Counted from the first letter of the stretch, positions 24,991 through 33,958 are shown. The stretch is 64,000 nt of DNA from Roseibaca calidilacus (GCF_001517585.1 NZ_FBYC01000004.1:2313501-2377500); one strand, 5' to 3'. Numbers and translations: made by a program. The notes: a model not told the origin generated them from the letters alone.

Positions 24991-27257
24991 TGCTGCAAGA
25001 CCTGATTGACCCCTCCTTGCCGCTGGCCGAACAGAATGCGCGCCTGCGTGCCATTCTGTCGGCGCTGATGGACCGCGCGGAACGCGGGCAGATGCAAAGC
25101 CGCCCGATGGGGCAACTGGCCCATGTTGTAGCGCTGGAACAACAGGTGCGCACCCGCACCCGCGACCTTGCCGAAGCCCTCGACAAGTTGCGGGTCACAC
25201 ATGCACGGCTATCGCAGGCCGAACGCGACGCGGTGAGCGCGCGCAACAGCCTTGTCGATGCGCTGGAAGCCATGGGCGAAGGTTTCGCCATGTTCGATTC
25301 CCGCGACCGCCTGACCATGTGGAACAGCCAGTTCTGCGCCGCCCTGCCCGACATCCGCGCACAATTGGCCGCGGGCCTGCCATTTCGCGATTATGTGCAC
25401 ATGGTGTCGGACAGTGACAGGATTGGCCTGACCACCGTGTCAGAGCGGCGCGATTGGGCCAAACGGCGCTTGCAAAGCCACACACGGCGCAACGCCAATT
25501 TCACGGTGCCGCTGGAAGGCGATCATTGGTTGCAGGTCAGCGAACAGCGCATGAATTCCGGCGGCACAGCCGTTATCCAAACCGACGTAACCGCCATGGT
25601 GCGCACTGAACGGCTGGAACGCGAAAAACTGCTGGATGAACAAGCGCAGATGGTACGCGCTACTCTTGACCATATTGACCAAGCGGTGCTGATCTTCGAT
25701 GCGAAAGCCCGGCTTGCTGGCTGGAATCGCCGCCTGCGAGAGGTTTTCGCCCCGCCCAGTGCGCTGCTAGCCAGTGGCACGCCCTTTACTCAGGTGCTGG
25801 ATGACCTGATGCGCCGTCGCCAGTTGGGGCAGGGTCGCATACGGCAGGTCTTGACCGATTGGGTTGATGGCCCGGCCTTGCGCCCGCCGCTGGGTTTGGA
25901 CATCGTGCAAGAGGATGGCACGGAACTGCACCTGTCGGCGCAGGCCATGCCCGACCGCGGCTTTGTGATGTCCTTCAACGACCTGACAACCGAACGCCGG
26001 GCTATTGCGGAAATGCACCGGCTGAACGAAACGTTGGAAGCCCGCGTGCAGGCCCGCACCATGGAACTGGAAGCCGCACGCGATGCCGCCGAACGCGCGA
26101 ATGCCAGCAAATCGCGGTTCGTGGCCAGCGCCAGCCATGACCTGTTGCAGCCGCTGAACGCGGCCAAACTGTTCCTGTCTTCGCTGGCCACGCTGGAGAA
26201 CACGCCTGCGCAAAGCCGATTGGTCGACCGCGTGCAAAGCGCCTTCACCAGCGTAGAGGATATTCTTGCCGCATTGCTGGACCTGTCGAAGTTCGACATC
26301 GGCGCGGCGCGTGCCCGGCGCGAGGCTGTCCCGCTGGCACCGCTTTTCGCGCGCCTGCGGGACGAATTTCAGCCCATGGCCGACAAGCGCGGGCTGCGAC
26401 TGGTGGTCATGCCCTGCGCACAGGCCGTGCGCAGCGACCCGGTCTATCTGAAACGCATCTTGCAGAACCTTGTGTCCAATGCCCTGCGCTACACACGGAC
26501 AGGGCGCGTGCTGCTGGGCGCACGGCGCTGCGGCGCCAATCTGCGGCTAGAGGTGTGGGATACCGGTCCCGGCATTCCGCCCGACCAGCAGGCAGAGATT
26601 TTCAAGGAATTCACGCGCCTGAACCCCGCCACCGAGACGGGCATGGGCTTGGGGCTGGCGATTGTTGAACAGGCCTGTGCGCTTTTGGACCACCCGCTGA
26701 CCCTACGCTCGCGGCTGGGTCATGGCACCGTGTTCGCGCTGCATGTCCCGATTGCGCTGGCCGAAACGGCGCTATCGCCACGCCCCCCCGGCCCAGAAAC
26801 ACCCCCCGGCGTGTTGTCCGACATGCTGGTTCTGGTGGTGGAAAATGACGCCACCAGCCGCCGTGCGCTGATGGGTATATTGGAAGACTGGGGCGCAAGC
26901 CCAATCGAAGCCACCTCGCTGCCCGATGCCCGCGTGCAGATCGCAGCGCTGGGGCTTGCCCCCGATGTCATCATGGCCGACCATCAACTTGATGGTGGCG
27001 CGACCGGGCTGGCGGCCATCGCAACCTTGCGCAGCGAGCATGGGGATATACCCGCCATCCTTGTGACGGCGGATCATGGCCCCGCTTTGATGGAGCAGGC
27101 CCAAAATCTGGGCATACCGGTCATGACGAAACCGCTTGCCCTACGACGCTTGCGCCGGGCGCTACAGCAGGTTCCGCAACTGCGCGGCGGACAGAATAAA
27201 ACTGCACAGCGCGCCAAGCGTGGCGATCACAGCTATTGGCTACAACCCGATGATTAG
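24987..27257 (+). CDS. Hybrid sensor histidine kinase, PAS-containing (NahK-like)
   Basis: 756 residues, no membrane span. In order: an N-terminal coiled coil (~30-80), two PAS-like domains (~85-200, with ALEAMGEGFAMFDSRDRL; ~215-340, with LDHIDQAVLIFDAKARLAGW), a second coiled coil, and HisKA with SRFVASASHDLLQPLNAAKL (phospho-acceptor His384). HATPase_c follows (N box LQNLVSNALRYT, G boxes WDTGPGIPP and TGMGLGLAIVEQACALL). A C-terminal receiver domain ends the protein (phospho-acceptor Asp in VIMADHQLDGG, Lys in VMTKPLALRR). This matches NahK/ErcS'-type cytosolic kinases. It is translationally coupled to the FIST gene. The separate LuxR regulator upstream would be the output. The TAG stop lies inside a palindromic repeat. 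Confidence 0.92.
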   Translation: MMLQDLIDPSLPLAEQNARLRAILSALMDRAERGQMQSRPMGQLAHVVALEQQVRTRTRDLAEALDKLRVTHARLSQAERDAVSARNSLVDALEAMGEGFAMFDSRDRLTMWNSQFCAALPDIRAQLAAGLPFRDYVHMVSDSDRIGLTTVSERRDWAKRRLQSHTRRNANFTVPLEGDHWLQVSEQRMNSGGTAVIQTDVTAMVRTERLEREKLLDEQAQMVRATLDHIDQAVLIFDAKARLAGWNRRLREVFAPPSALLASGTPFTQVLDDLMRRRQLGQGRIRQVLTDWVDGPALRPPLGLDIVQEDGTELHLSAQAMPDRGFVMSFNDLTTERRAIAEMHRLNETLEARVQARTMELEAARDAAERANASKSRFVASASHDLLQPLNAAKLFLSSLATLENTPAQSRLVDRVQSAFTSVEDILAALLDLSKFDIGAARARREAVPLAPLFARLRDEFQPMADKRGLRLVVMPCAQAVRSDPVYLKRILQNLVSNALRYTRTGRVLLGARRCGANLRLEVWDTGPGIPPDQQAEIFKEFTRLNPATETGMGLGLAIVEQACALLDHPLTLRSRLGHGTVFALHVPIALAETALSPRPPGPETPPGVLSDMLVLVVENDATSRRALMGILEDWGASPIEATSLPDARVQIAALGLAPDVIMADHQLDGGATGLAAIATLRSEHGDIPAILVTADHGPALMEQAQNLGIPVMTKPLALRRLRRALQQVPQLRGGQNKTAQRAKRGDHSYWLQPDD

Positions 27258-27360
27258 AGCACGTCGCGCAAAAGTGGTTCCCAGTTTTGCGCAAAAAGAC
27301 GTGCAATCATAAAAGGTTAGAGTGCGGCGCGTGAATGCGAATGAACGCGACGCGCTCTAA
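27254..27360. repeat. Tandem pair of palindromic intergenic repeats
   Basis: Palindrome 1 has outer arms GCACGTC (27259-27265) and GACGTGC (27298-27304) around inner perfect arms GCGCAAAA (27266-27273) and TTTTGCGC (27285-27292). Palindrome 2 is TTAGAGTGCGGCGCGT (27317-27332) against ACGCGACGCGCTCTAA (27345-27360), with two mismatches. Together they fill the gap between convergent genes. The TAG of the kinase (27255-27257) and the TAG of the transglycosylase (complement of 27357-27359) fall inside the repeats. The sequence recalls short palindromic elements scattered in alphaproteobacterial genomes. It may also act as a bidirectional transcription stop. Confidence 0.75.
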
Positions 27361-28532
27361 AGCGCCTGCAACAGGGCCGGCGTCGGCCAGCCATCGGCGG
27401 GCAGGCCAAGCTGCGCCTGCACATCCTGCACCGCCGCGCGGGTGTTCGCGCCCAGAATACCGTCAACGGCCCCAACATCGAAGCCGCGCGCAACAAGCCT
27501 GGTTTGCAATTGGCGCATCTGGTCCTGGTTCAGCCCGGTTTCCGGGTTTCCGGCCTGATACACCGGCGCACCCGTCAGCCGCGTGGCAAAATAGGCGGCG
27601 GTGGTGACGTAAATGAAACTCTGGTTCCATTCGAACAGCGTGCTGAAATTGTCGAACACCATAAAGGCCGGGCCACGATGGCCCTGCGGCACTATGATAG
27701 AGGCTTGCAGATCGCCCTGTGGCAAGCTGCCATGCGTGGGGTTTATGCCCATGCCTTGCCAGTCAGACACGCTCATCTTCGTGCGCAGGCCGGTGCGGGT
27801 CAGGTCCATACCTTGGGGCAACGCGACCTCATGCATCCACGGTTCATTCGCGCGCCAGCCCTTGGCGCGCAGCATCGACGCGCCCGACATGATCGCATCG
27901 GCGGCAGAGGTTTTCAGCGTGATCTGCCCGTCGCCATCGCCATCGACTGCGTGGTTGATAATGTCCGAGGGCAGCTTTTGCACCATACCGATCTCACCCG
28001 CCCAAGCGCCGGTCATGCTGCGCGGGTCCAGATCGCCCCGGCGGTGCATTTCCAGCGCCGCGAAAACCTGCGGGCGGAACAATTCCGGGCGACGGCAATC
28101 ATGCGCCAGCGTGACCAGCGCATTCACCGTGTTGAAATCGCCCTGCACCGCGCCGAAATCGGTTTCAAACGCCCAGAAGGACAGCAATATGCCGGGGTTC
28201 ACCCCGAATTGGCGTTCGGCCGCATCAAAAACCGCCCTGTAACGCTCGTAATTGCGAATCCCGTTATCCAGACGGTTCTGCGAAATCAGCGCGCGCGAGA
28301 AATCCAGAAACGGGCGCTGGAAGATGCCTTGTCGCCGGTCGGCAGTGATGACCGCAGGATCGCGGCTGACACCGGCGAAAAACCGGTCCACCAAGGCGCG
28401 GTCATAGCCCATGCTGACAGCTTCTGTTTTCAACCCGCCAATGAAACTGCCGAAATCGCCGCCACAGCTTTGCGCCTGCGCCTGGGTGCCGATCAGTGTT
28501 GCCGCAACGGCGAGTGTTTTCAGAAAATGCAT
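27357..28532 (-). CDS. Lytic murein transglycosylase (SLT_2/MltB family) with peptidoglycan-binding domain
   Basis: About 391 residues with a cleavable signal peptide (MHFLKTLAVAATLIGTQAQA). The MltB-type catalytic domain (~25-315) has the glutamate in LSFWAFETDFGAVQGDF. A C-terminal PG_binding_1 domain (~335-390) has DQMRQLQTRLVARGFDVGAV and TRAAVQDVQAQLGLP. It cleaves glycan strands in the periplasm, forming 1,6-anhydro ends. It has no lipobox, so unlike E. coli MltB it is soluble. ATG 28532 was chosen because GGAG lies 6 bases upstream; ATG 28544 is the alternative. It converges on the histidine kinase, with the palindromic repeat pair between. Confidence 0.92.
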   Translation of the reverse strand: MHFLKTLAVAATLIGTQAQAQSCGGDFGSFIGGLKTEAVSMGYDRALVDRFFAGVSRDPAVITADRRQGIFQRPFLDFSRALISQNRLDNGIRNYERYRAVFDAAERQFGVNPGILLSFWAFETDFGAVQGDFNTVNALVTLAHDCRRPELFRPQVFAALEMHRRGDLDPRSMTGAWAGEIGMVQKLPSDIINHAVDGDGDGQITLKTSAADAIMSGASMLRAKGWRANEPWMHEVALPQGMDLTRTGLRTKMSVSDWQGMGINPTHGSLPQGDLQASIIVPQGHRGPAFMVFDNFSTLFEWNQSFIYVTTAAYFATRLTGAPVYQAGNPETGLNQDQMRQLQTRLVARGFDVGAVDGILGANTRAAVQDVQAQLGLPADGWPTPALLQAL

Positions 28533-28593
28533 TTTCTGCTCCATGCTAATTTTTCAGCACGTTAACGGATGGGCACGGCTATGGGAATTGCTA

Positions 28594-28989
28594 TCAAAGC
28601 CACGCCAGCAAGACAGCGGCGACAAAGCCACTGGTCGCAAGCAGCATCAGGCCCACCGCAAGCGACCCAAGGTCTTTGACATTTTTCGCCATCTGCGACC
28701 ATTCGGGCGACAGGTGGTCTGCCAGATCCTCTAGCGCGGTGTTGATCGCTTCCATGGCCAGCACCAGCGCGAACAGGAACAGGGCAACCAGCCAGTGCCA
28801 TGGCTCTGCCCCGCGCAGGGCGAACAGCACCGCCACGACCGCAGCACCGCCAATTTCCAGCCGCGCGGCGGTTTCCCCCCACAAACGGCGCAGCCCTGCC
28901 AGCGAATAGCCCGCGGCATCGACAATATGCAGCAAACCGCTGCGTGGCCGCGCGCGTTTCGGGGGCTTGTCCTTGTTAGCTCGGGTCAC
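28594..28989 (-). CDS. dgkA: Diacylglycerol kinase (prokaryotic DgkA)
   Basis: 131 residues starting at GTG 28989 (AAGGA upstream). A small inner-membrane enzyme that phosphorylates diacylglycerol for phospholipid recycling. The signature AMEAINTALEDLADHLSPEWSQMAKNVKDLGS holds the catalytic Glu/Asn and Asp. Three hydrophobic segments fit DgkA topology. It lies 10 bases downstream of the GNAT gene, in one operon with the cinA-like gene. Confidence 0.92.
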   Translation of the reverse strand: MTRANKDKPPKRARPRSGLLHIVDAAGYSLAGLRRLWGETAARLEIGGAAVVAVLFALRGAEPWHWLVALFLFALVLAMEAINTALEDLADHLSPEWSQMAKNVKDLGSLAVGLMLLATSGFVAAVLLAWL

Positions 28990-28999
28990 ACATGATCCT

Positions 29000-29698
29000 T
29001 CAACCGGGCAAATGCCGGTAATGGTAGCGCGTGATGTGCTGCATCCCGGCGCTTTCATACAGCGCGCGGGCGGTGGTGTTGGCCTCTGTCACTGCCAGCG
29101 CCAGCCAATTGGCCCCCTGGCCCTGCGCCCAGTGCGCGGCCCCATGCAGCATGGTCCGCGCAGCCCCTTGGCGGCGATAGGCGGGGGCAATTTCGACCGC
29201 GTGCAGCATGGCGATACCATTGTGAATAGCGCAGAAACCGCAGCCCACTGCGCGGTCCGACAGCCGCGCAATCAGCCCGGTCTTGGGGCCAGTCGCGCGG
29301 TCCATCACAGCCAGCCGCGCCGGACCAATACCGCCTTCGGACCAGATTTCGCGCATGATCGCCAAGGGCGGCCAGATGTCAAACAGGCTGACATGCGGCG
29401 GCTTTTGCGCCAGATCGGCCACAGGCGCGGCATAGATCAGCGTCGGGTCCAGAATGCTGTAGCCAAGTGCTGCCAGATCGGCATCAAGCGCGCTTTGCTC
29501 TGCGCGCAGCATGGCCAGCGCGCCCTTGGGCATCAGGCCGGCAAGACTGGCCGCGCGCGCCGTGTCATCGGCGCTGGCGGCTGAAACACGCTTGCCGCCG
29601 CCCGCACCGTCCCGCAATGTCCAGCCGTCTTGCTGCCAGACCCGCGCCGCAGGCCATGTGGCGGCAAGCGCCGCCATGCAGGCCGGGCCGTCGATCAT
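29000..29698 (-). CDS. GNAT family N-acetyltransferase
   Basis: 232 residues. The N-terminal ~100 residues have no clear family. The GNAT fold occupies the C-terminal half: HAVEIAPAYRRQGAARTMLH contains the acetyl-CoA loop (RRQGAA), and LALAVTEANTTARALYESAG is the closing GNAT motif with NxxARALYE. The acceptor substrate is unknown. ATG 29698 overlaps the cinA-like stop (ATGA), showing translational coupling; the longer frame before it is noise inside the upstream gene. The middle gene of cinA-like/GNAT/dgkA. Confidence 0.85.
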   Translation of the reverse strand: MIDGPACMAALAATWPAARVWQQDGWTLRDGAGGGKRVSAASADDTARAASLAGLMPKGALAMLRAEQSALDADLAALGYSILDPTLIYAAPVADLAQKPPHVSLFDIWPPLAIMREIWSEGGIGPARLAVMDRATGPKTGLIARLSDRAVGCGFCAIHNGIAMLHAVEIAPAYRRQGAARTMLHGAAHWAQGQGANWLALAVTEANTTARALYESAGMQHITRYHYRHLPG

Positions 29699-30426
29699 GC
29701 CACCGCCTCTGGGAACTGCGCGCAAAGCGCGACCATGACCGCGTCGACCTGCGCCTTGTCGGCCCCGCGCACCACCACGTTGACGGCAAACGCCCCGTCG
29801 CGCTGGAACGGGTAGCTGCCGATCGACACGTTTGGATGGGCGCGGGCAAGGTCGGACAACGCGCCCGCGATCTCTCCCTCGCCGCGCCGGATGCACAGGG
29901 TCTGGCTGTAAAGCGCCGCCCCCCCCTGCAACCCCGGCAACACAGACGCGACCATGGCCTGAAACACCGCAGGCACGCCGGCCATGACATGCACATTCCC
30001 AAGGCTGAACCCGGGGGCAGAGGACACCGGGTTGTCGATCAGCGCCGCGCCATCGGGAATGCGCGCCATGCGCAGGCGGGCGGCGTTCAGTTCCAACCCG
30101 GTGCGCTGGTAATGCGCGGCCAAGATCGCGCGGGCATCGTCGCGCACGCCAATACCCACACCAAAAGCCGCCGCCACCGCATCGGCGGTGATGTCGTCAT
30201 GCGTGGGGCCAATGCCGCCCGAGGTGAAGACATGATCGTAACCGCCCCGCAGCGCGTTCAACGCGGCCACGATGCGCGGGGCCTTGTCGGACACGATGCG
30301 CACTTCTTCCAGGTCAATGCCCACACGCGCCAATTCGCCCGCAAGGTAATGCATATTGGCGTCGCGCGTGCGCCCGGACAGGATTTCATCGCCAATCACG
30401 AGCATGGCGGCGGTGGGGTTTGGCAT
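29695..30426 (-). CDS. CinA-like molybdopterin-binding domain protein (competence/damage-inducible protein A)
   Basis: 243 residues. It contains only the N-terminal MoCF/CinA-type domain (LVIGDEILSGRTRDANMHYL, VFTSGGIGPTHDDITADAVA, NPVSSAPGFSLGNVHVMAGVP) and lacks the C-terminal nicotinamide-nucleotide deamidase domain of full CinA. Proteins of this type are thought to act on pyridine-nucleotide by-products (ADP-ribose pyrophosphatase), but the activity of the stand-alone domain is not established. Strong ribosome-binding site GGAGGAG. First gene of a three-gene operon; 60 bases downstream of the amino-acid ABC ATPase gene, so it may be read from that operon too. Confidence 0.88.
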   Translation of the reverse strand: MPNPTAAMLVIGDEILSGRTRDANMHYLAGELARVGIDLEEVRIVSDKAPRIVAALNALRGGYDHVFTSGGIGPTHDDITADAVAAAFGVGIGVRDDARAILAAHYQRTGLELNAARLRMARIPDGAALIDNPVSSAPGFSLGNVHVMAGVPAVFQAMVASVLPGLQGGAALYSQTLCIRRGEGEIAGALSDLARAHPNVSIGSYPFQRDGAFAVNVVVRGADKAQVDAVMVALCAQFPEAVA

Positions 30427-30486
30427 GGCGGCTCCTCCGGTTGTTATCTGTGTATAGAAGCGCGGGCAGGCGGTTTCAAAGCCTTA

Positions 30487-31230
30487 TCAATGCGCCAGAA
30501 GCTGCCCAAGGAATTGCTTGGCCCGGTTGCTGCGCGGGGCGCTGAAAAACTGCTCTGGCGGGGCGGTCTCGACAATCTCGCCTTGGTCCATGAACACCAC
30601 ACGGTCGGCCACACGCCGCGCAAAGCCCATTTCATGCGTGACCACGATCATGGTCATGCCATCGCGGGCCAGATTTTCCATCACCTCTAGCACACCGGCA
30701 ATCATTTCCGGGTCCAGCGCAGAGGTGGGTTCATCGAACAACATGATGCGCGGCTGCATACACAATGCCCGCGCAATGGCCACGCGCTGTTGTTGCCCAC
30801 CCGACAGTTGCGGCGGGTATTTCCCGGCCTGCTCGGCAATACGCACCTTGTCCAGATATTCCATCGCCAGTTTGCGCGCGGCGTCACCGCGCATGCCGCG
30901 ATTGCGCATCGGGCCCAGCGTCAGGTTGTCGAGGATGGTCATATGCGGGAACAGGTTGAAGCTTTGAAACACCATGCCGACCTCGCGGCGGATGGCTTCG
31001 ATCCCTTTCATGCCCGGCCGCACCTCTTGGCCCGCCACGCGGATACTGCCTTGCTGGTGTTCTTCCAACTGGTTGATGCAGCGAATAAGCGTGGATTTGC
31101 CCGACCCGGACGGGCCGCAGATAACGACCTTTTCACCCTCTGCCACGCTAAGATTGATGTCATAGAGCGCCGAGAAGTCGTCATACCATTTGCACAGGCC
31201 GGAAATCTCGACCAGCGGGGGGTGTGTCAT
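30487..31230 (-). CDS. Polar amino-acid ABC transporter, ATPase
   Basis: 247 residues. Walker A is [18 protein letters not shown], the Q-loop lies in [15 protein letters not shown], the signature is [16 protein letters not shown] and Walker B is [15 protein letters not shown]. The sequence is of the GlnQ/GltL/AapP subgroup that drives uptake of polar amino acids. ATG 31230 begins the family N-terminus ([16 protein letters not shown]); the longer frame lies in the permease gene. Last gene of a four-gene cluster (permease, binding protein, permease, ATPase). Confidence 0.94.
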   Translation of the reverse strand: MTHPPLVEISGLCKWYDDFSALYDINLSVAEGEKVVICGPSGSGKSTLIRCINQLEEHQQGSIRVAGQEVRPGMKGIEAIRREVGMVFQSFNLFPHMTILDNLTLGPMRNRGMRGDAARKLAMEYLDKVRIAEQAGKYPPQLSGGQQQRVAIARALCMQPRIMLFDEPTSALDPEMIAGVLEVMENLARDGMTMIVVTHEMGFARRVADRVVFMDQGEIVETAPPEQFFSAPRSNRAKQFLGQLLAH

Positions 31231-31241
31231 GGGGAAAGCTC

Positions 31242-32144
31242 CTAGCGGCGGGCGCGGCCTGCGCGGCGTTCCAGCCGGGCAAAGACGAAGGCAAACAGGT
31301 AACAGATCGCGAAATACATGCCGGCGACCAAGATCCATGTCTCGAATGTCTTGCCGGTTGTGGCGGCAACTTCGGTGGCCAGAAAGGTCAATTCCTGCAC
31401 CGAGATAAGCGAAATGATCGCGCTGTCCTTGATAAGCGTGATGAATTGCCCCGCCAATGGCGGCAGGATTTTGCGAATGGCCTGCGGAAAGATGATGTCG
31501 CGCAGCAGGTTGCCGCGTGACAGGCCAATCGCGCGCCCCGCTTCCCATTGCCCACGGTCGATGGATTGAATTCCCGCGCGCACGATTTCGGTAATATAGG
31601 CCGCTTCGAACAGCGCCAGACAGATCAGCCCAGACAGGAAATTCGTGAACAGCGCCGGTTCGCCAAATGCGAAACGAAAGAAAGCGTTATCCACCCAAGG
31701 GCTGTCGCGGTCGATGCTGTCCAAACCCAGAGCCGGGAAAAGCTGGCTGGAAATGAAGAAGTAGAAGATGAAGATGAACACCAAAGGCGGGATATTACGG
31801 ATCAGTTCCACATAGGTGCGGCTGATGATGCGCAATGCCAGCGTGTCGCAGGTGCGCCAATAGCCCATGACCAGCCCGATGATCGCGGCCAGAAGGGTGC
31901 CCCAGAAGGCCAGCCGGATCGTGGTGAACAACCCTTGTAGCAACAGATTGCTGACCCATTGGCCGGTTTCACCATCAATACGCGCGACAAAACCCAGAAC
32001 GCGCGACCAGTCCCAGTTATAGACCAGCACGGAATTGACCCGCCACGCCACGAAAACCACAGCCGCCACGACAAGGCCGAACAGGGCCATGTCCAAAACC
32101 GTCAGGCGACGGCGCGGCAGGGGCGGTGGGGTGCGGCGGGTCAA
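31242..32144 (-). CDS. Polar amino-acid ABC transporter, permease 2
   Basis: 300 residues with one N-terminal span and a HisM-type permease domain of about five further spans. The EAA loop that contacts the ATPase is [22 protein letters not shown], and [15 protein letters not shown] is the conserved entry helix. The start is TTG 32144, six bases after the binding-protein stop, with a poor ribosome-binding site, so translation is probably coupled to the upstream gene. The long N-terminal extension before the permease domain is shared with AapQ/AapM- and BztB/BztC-like permeases. Confidence 0.9.
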   Translation of the reverse strand: MTRRTPPPLPRRRLTVLDMALFGLVVAAVVFVAWRVNSVLVYNWDWSRVLGFVARIDGETGQWVSNLLLQGLFTTIRLAFWGTLLAAIIGLVMGYWRTCDTLALRIISRTYVELIRNIPPLVFIFIFYFFISSQLFPALGLDSIDRDSPWVDNAFFRFAFGEPALFTNFLSGLICLALFEAAYITEIVRAGIQSIDRGQWEAGRAIGLSRGNLLRDIIFPQAIRKILPPLAGQFITLIKDSAIISLISVQELTFLATEVAATTGKTFETWILVAGMYFAICYLFAFVFARLERRAGRARR

Positions 32145-32150
32145 AACAGG

Positions 32151-32975
32151 TTACTCTGTGGCGACCACGTCCATCCATGCCTTGCGGCCCGAGAACCAGT
32201 AATCATGCCGCTCTTCCAGCCAGCCGTTTTCCTGATTCACCAGAATCCAGTTGGAAAAGAAATTCAGCGCGTCCGGGTCGCCCTTGCGCAGCGCAAAGGC
32301 CTCGTTGCCGCGGGCGAGGTATTCGCCACCGAAGGCCAGTTCAATGGTGCCCGCGTTATCTTCAACCCAGAAGGCAGGTTCGGGCGCGCTGGCGATGATG
32401 GCATGGGCGTTGCCGTTCAGCACCTCTTGCAGGGCTTGGGCGTTGTCATCGAATTGCAGGATATTGGCGCGCGGGAAACTGGCGGCCAGCACATCGCAGC
32501 CCACCACGCCCCGGCGGCAGACAAGGTTCACCGAGGTATCGTCAAAATCTGACATGTCGGTGAAATCGGCGGTCAGTTCGACATTGGCCGCCAGTTGGTT
32601 GCCGGAATTGGCATAGGGCGCGGTGAAGTTCACGGTCAGGTTGCGCTGCGGCGTGATCGACATGCCGCCGATGATCACGTCGAACTTGCCCGCCAGCAGC
32701 GCCGGGATGATGCCTGACCACGCGGTCGGCACGAATTCAACCTCGACGCCCATGTCTTCGGCCAGCTTGGTGGCCACGTCAATTTCAAAGCCGATCAGCT
32801 CGCCTTCGGTGCTGCGCATGGCCCAAGGCACGAAGGTGGACATGCCAACAGTCAGCGTGCCGCGTTCTTGAATTGTGTCCAGAACGCTTTCTTGGGCTTG
32901 GGCGGCGGAGGACAGCACGGCGCCCAGCGCCATCGTGGCCGCGATGGTCATGGTTTTCAGGGATGGAAATGTCAT
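32151..32975 (-). CDS. Polar amino-acid ABC transporter, periplasmic binding protein
   Basis: 274 residues with a signal peptide (about 27 residues, ending AAQAQ) and a SBP_bac_3 fold: TIQERGTLTVGMSTFVPWAM, GFEIDVATKLAEDMGVEVEF, GKFDVIIGGMSITPQRNLTV. Two cysteines (CRRGVVGC) may form a disulfide. The amino acid bound cannot be named from the sequence. It sits between two permease genes, which fits a heteromeric Gln/Glu/His-type importer. Confidence 0.92.
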   Translation of the reverse strand: MTFPSLKTMTIAATMALGAVLSSAAQAQESVLDTIQERGTLTVGMSTFVPWAMRSTEGELIGFEIDVATKLAEDMGVEVEFVPTAWSGIIPALLAGKFDVIIGGMSITPQRNLTVNFTAPYANSGNQLAANVELTADFTDMSDFDDTSVNLVCRRGVVGCDVLAASFPRANILQFDDNAQALQEVLNGNAHAIIASAPEPAFWVEDNAGTIELAFGGEYLARGNEAFALRKGDPDALNFFSNWILVNQENGWLEERHDYWFSGRKAWMDVVATE

Positions 32976-32994
32976 GGGTATACTCTCTGGTTGG

Positions 32995-33852
32995 TTACCG
33001 TTTGGGCTTGCTCAGGATGTGCTCGAACAAGGTGATTGCAAAAGACAGGCTCACCGTCAGAACCAGATAGATCCCGGCGACAATGAACCAAACCTCAAAA
33101 GCCATGAATGTGTTGGACACAAGGTTCAGCCCCTGCGTGGTCAATTCCGCCAGCGCAATGACACTGACAATAGCCGAATGCTTGATCGTGGAAATCAGCA
33201 AGCCCGTCAGCGGCGGCAGGATCAGCGGCATGGATTGCGGCACGATGATGTAGCGGTATTTGTCCCAAGTGGTCAGGCCGACGGCATCGGCGGCCTCATA
33301 CTGGCCGCGGTCAATGCCGCGCAATCCGCCGCGAATGATCTCTGCGGCGAATGACCCCTCGTAGAAGGCAAGGCACAGCACCCCCGCCCAGAACCGGTCG
33401 ATCCCGATGATCGGGGCCAGCACGAAATAGACAAGGAACAACTGCACCAGCAGCGGCGTGTTTCGGATGGCTTCCAGATAGGCCGTGGCCAGAATTCGCG
33501 CGGCGAAAGAATTCGACAAGCGCGCCAGCGCCGTGACAAACCCGATACCAATGGCCAACGCCCCCGCGATTGCCGCGATCTCTATGGTCAGAAGCAGCCC
33601 GCGCACCAGCGGGCCCCAGATGATTTCGCCATCGATCATACGGAAAAAGAACGGTTCGACCCGGAACCATTGCCAGCGGTACTCCATGGCGTCGATTCCA
33701 CGCCAGACCAACCAGCCCAGCGCCCCGAAAACCAGCAAGGCCTGTGCGACCTGCCAGACCACCCCCGCGCTGCGCCCTGCGTTGAAACCGACTGGCGGCC
33801 TGTCCCGGTTTTCTGCCAAAGCCTTGTTCATCCTGCCTGGCCGATCTGTCAC
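32995..33852 (-). CDS. Polar amino-acid ABC transporter, permease 1
   Basis: 285 residues, HisM-type permease. EAA loop YEAADAVGLTTWDKYRYIIV; entry helix TAYLEAIRNTPLLVQLFLVY. One extra N-terminal span precedes the domain, as in permease 2. First gene of the operon. The start is GTG 33852; an internal ATG at 33831 (MNKALAEN) is also possible, and neither has a strong ribosome-binding site. A 12-bp palindrome lies about 70 bases upstream. Confidence 0.9.
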   Translation of the reverse strand: MTDRPGRMNKALAENRDRPPVGFNAGRSAGVVWQVAQALLVFGALGWLVWRGIDAMEYRWQWFRVEPFFFRMIDGEIIWGPLVRGLLLTIEIAAIAGALAIGIGFVTALARLSNSFAARILATAYLEAIRNTPLLVQLFLVYFVLAPIIGIDRFWAGVLCLAFYEGSFAAEIIRGGLRGIDRGQYEAADAVGLTTWDKYRYIIVPQSMPLILPPLTGLLISTIKHSAIVSVIALAELTTQGLNLVSNTFMAFEVWFIVAGIYLVLTVSLSFAITLFEHILSKPKR

Positions 33853-33920
33853 GTCAAACTTACAGTTACCGGAAATGCCGCAGCGCGGCTACCCGGAATC
33901 TGGCCTATCTTCCGAAACCC

Positions 33921-33932
33921 GGCACATGTGCC
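33921..33932. promoter_or_regulatory. Palindrome upstream of the amino-acid ABC operon
   Basis: GGCACATGTGCC is a perfect 12-bp palindrome, flanked by CCC and GCATTCCGGG. It lies 69 bases upstream of the first permease start, in the 106-base gap to kdsB. It is operator-like; its binding factor is unknown. Confidence 0.4.
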
Positions 33933-33958
33933 TGCATTCCGGGCTGTCAAGGGCAGGG

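Noticed and set aside
33919-33937. Possible sigma-54 site overlapping the GGCACATGTGCC palindrome
   Set aside because: Spacing to TGC is one base too long and it faces away from the ABC transporter operon.
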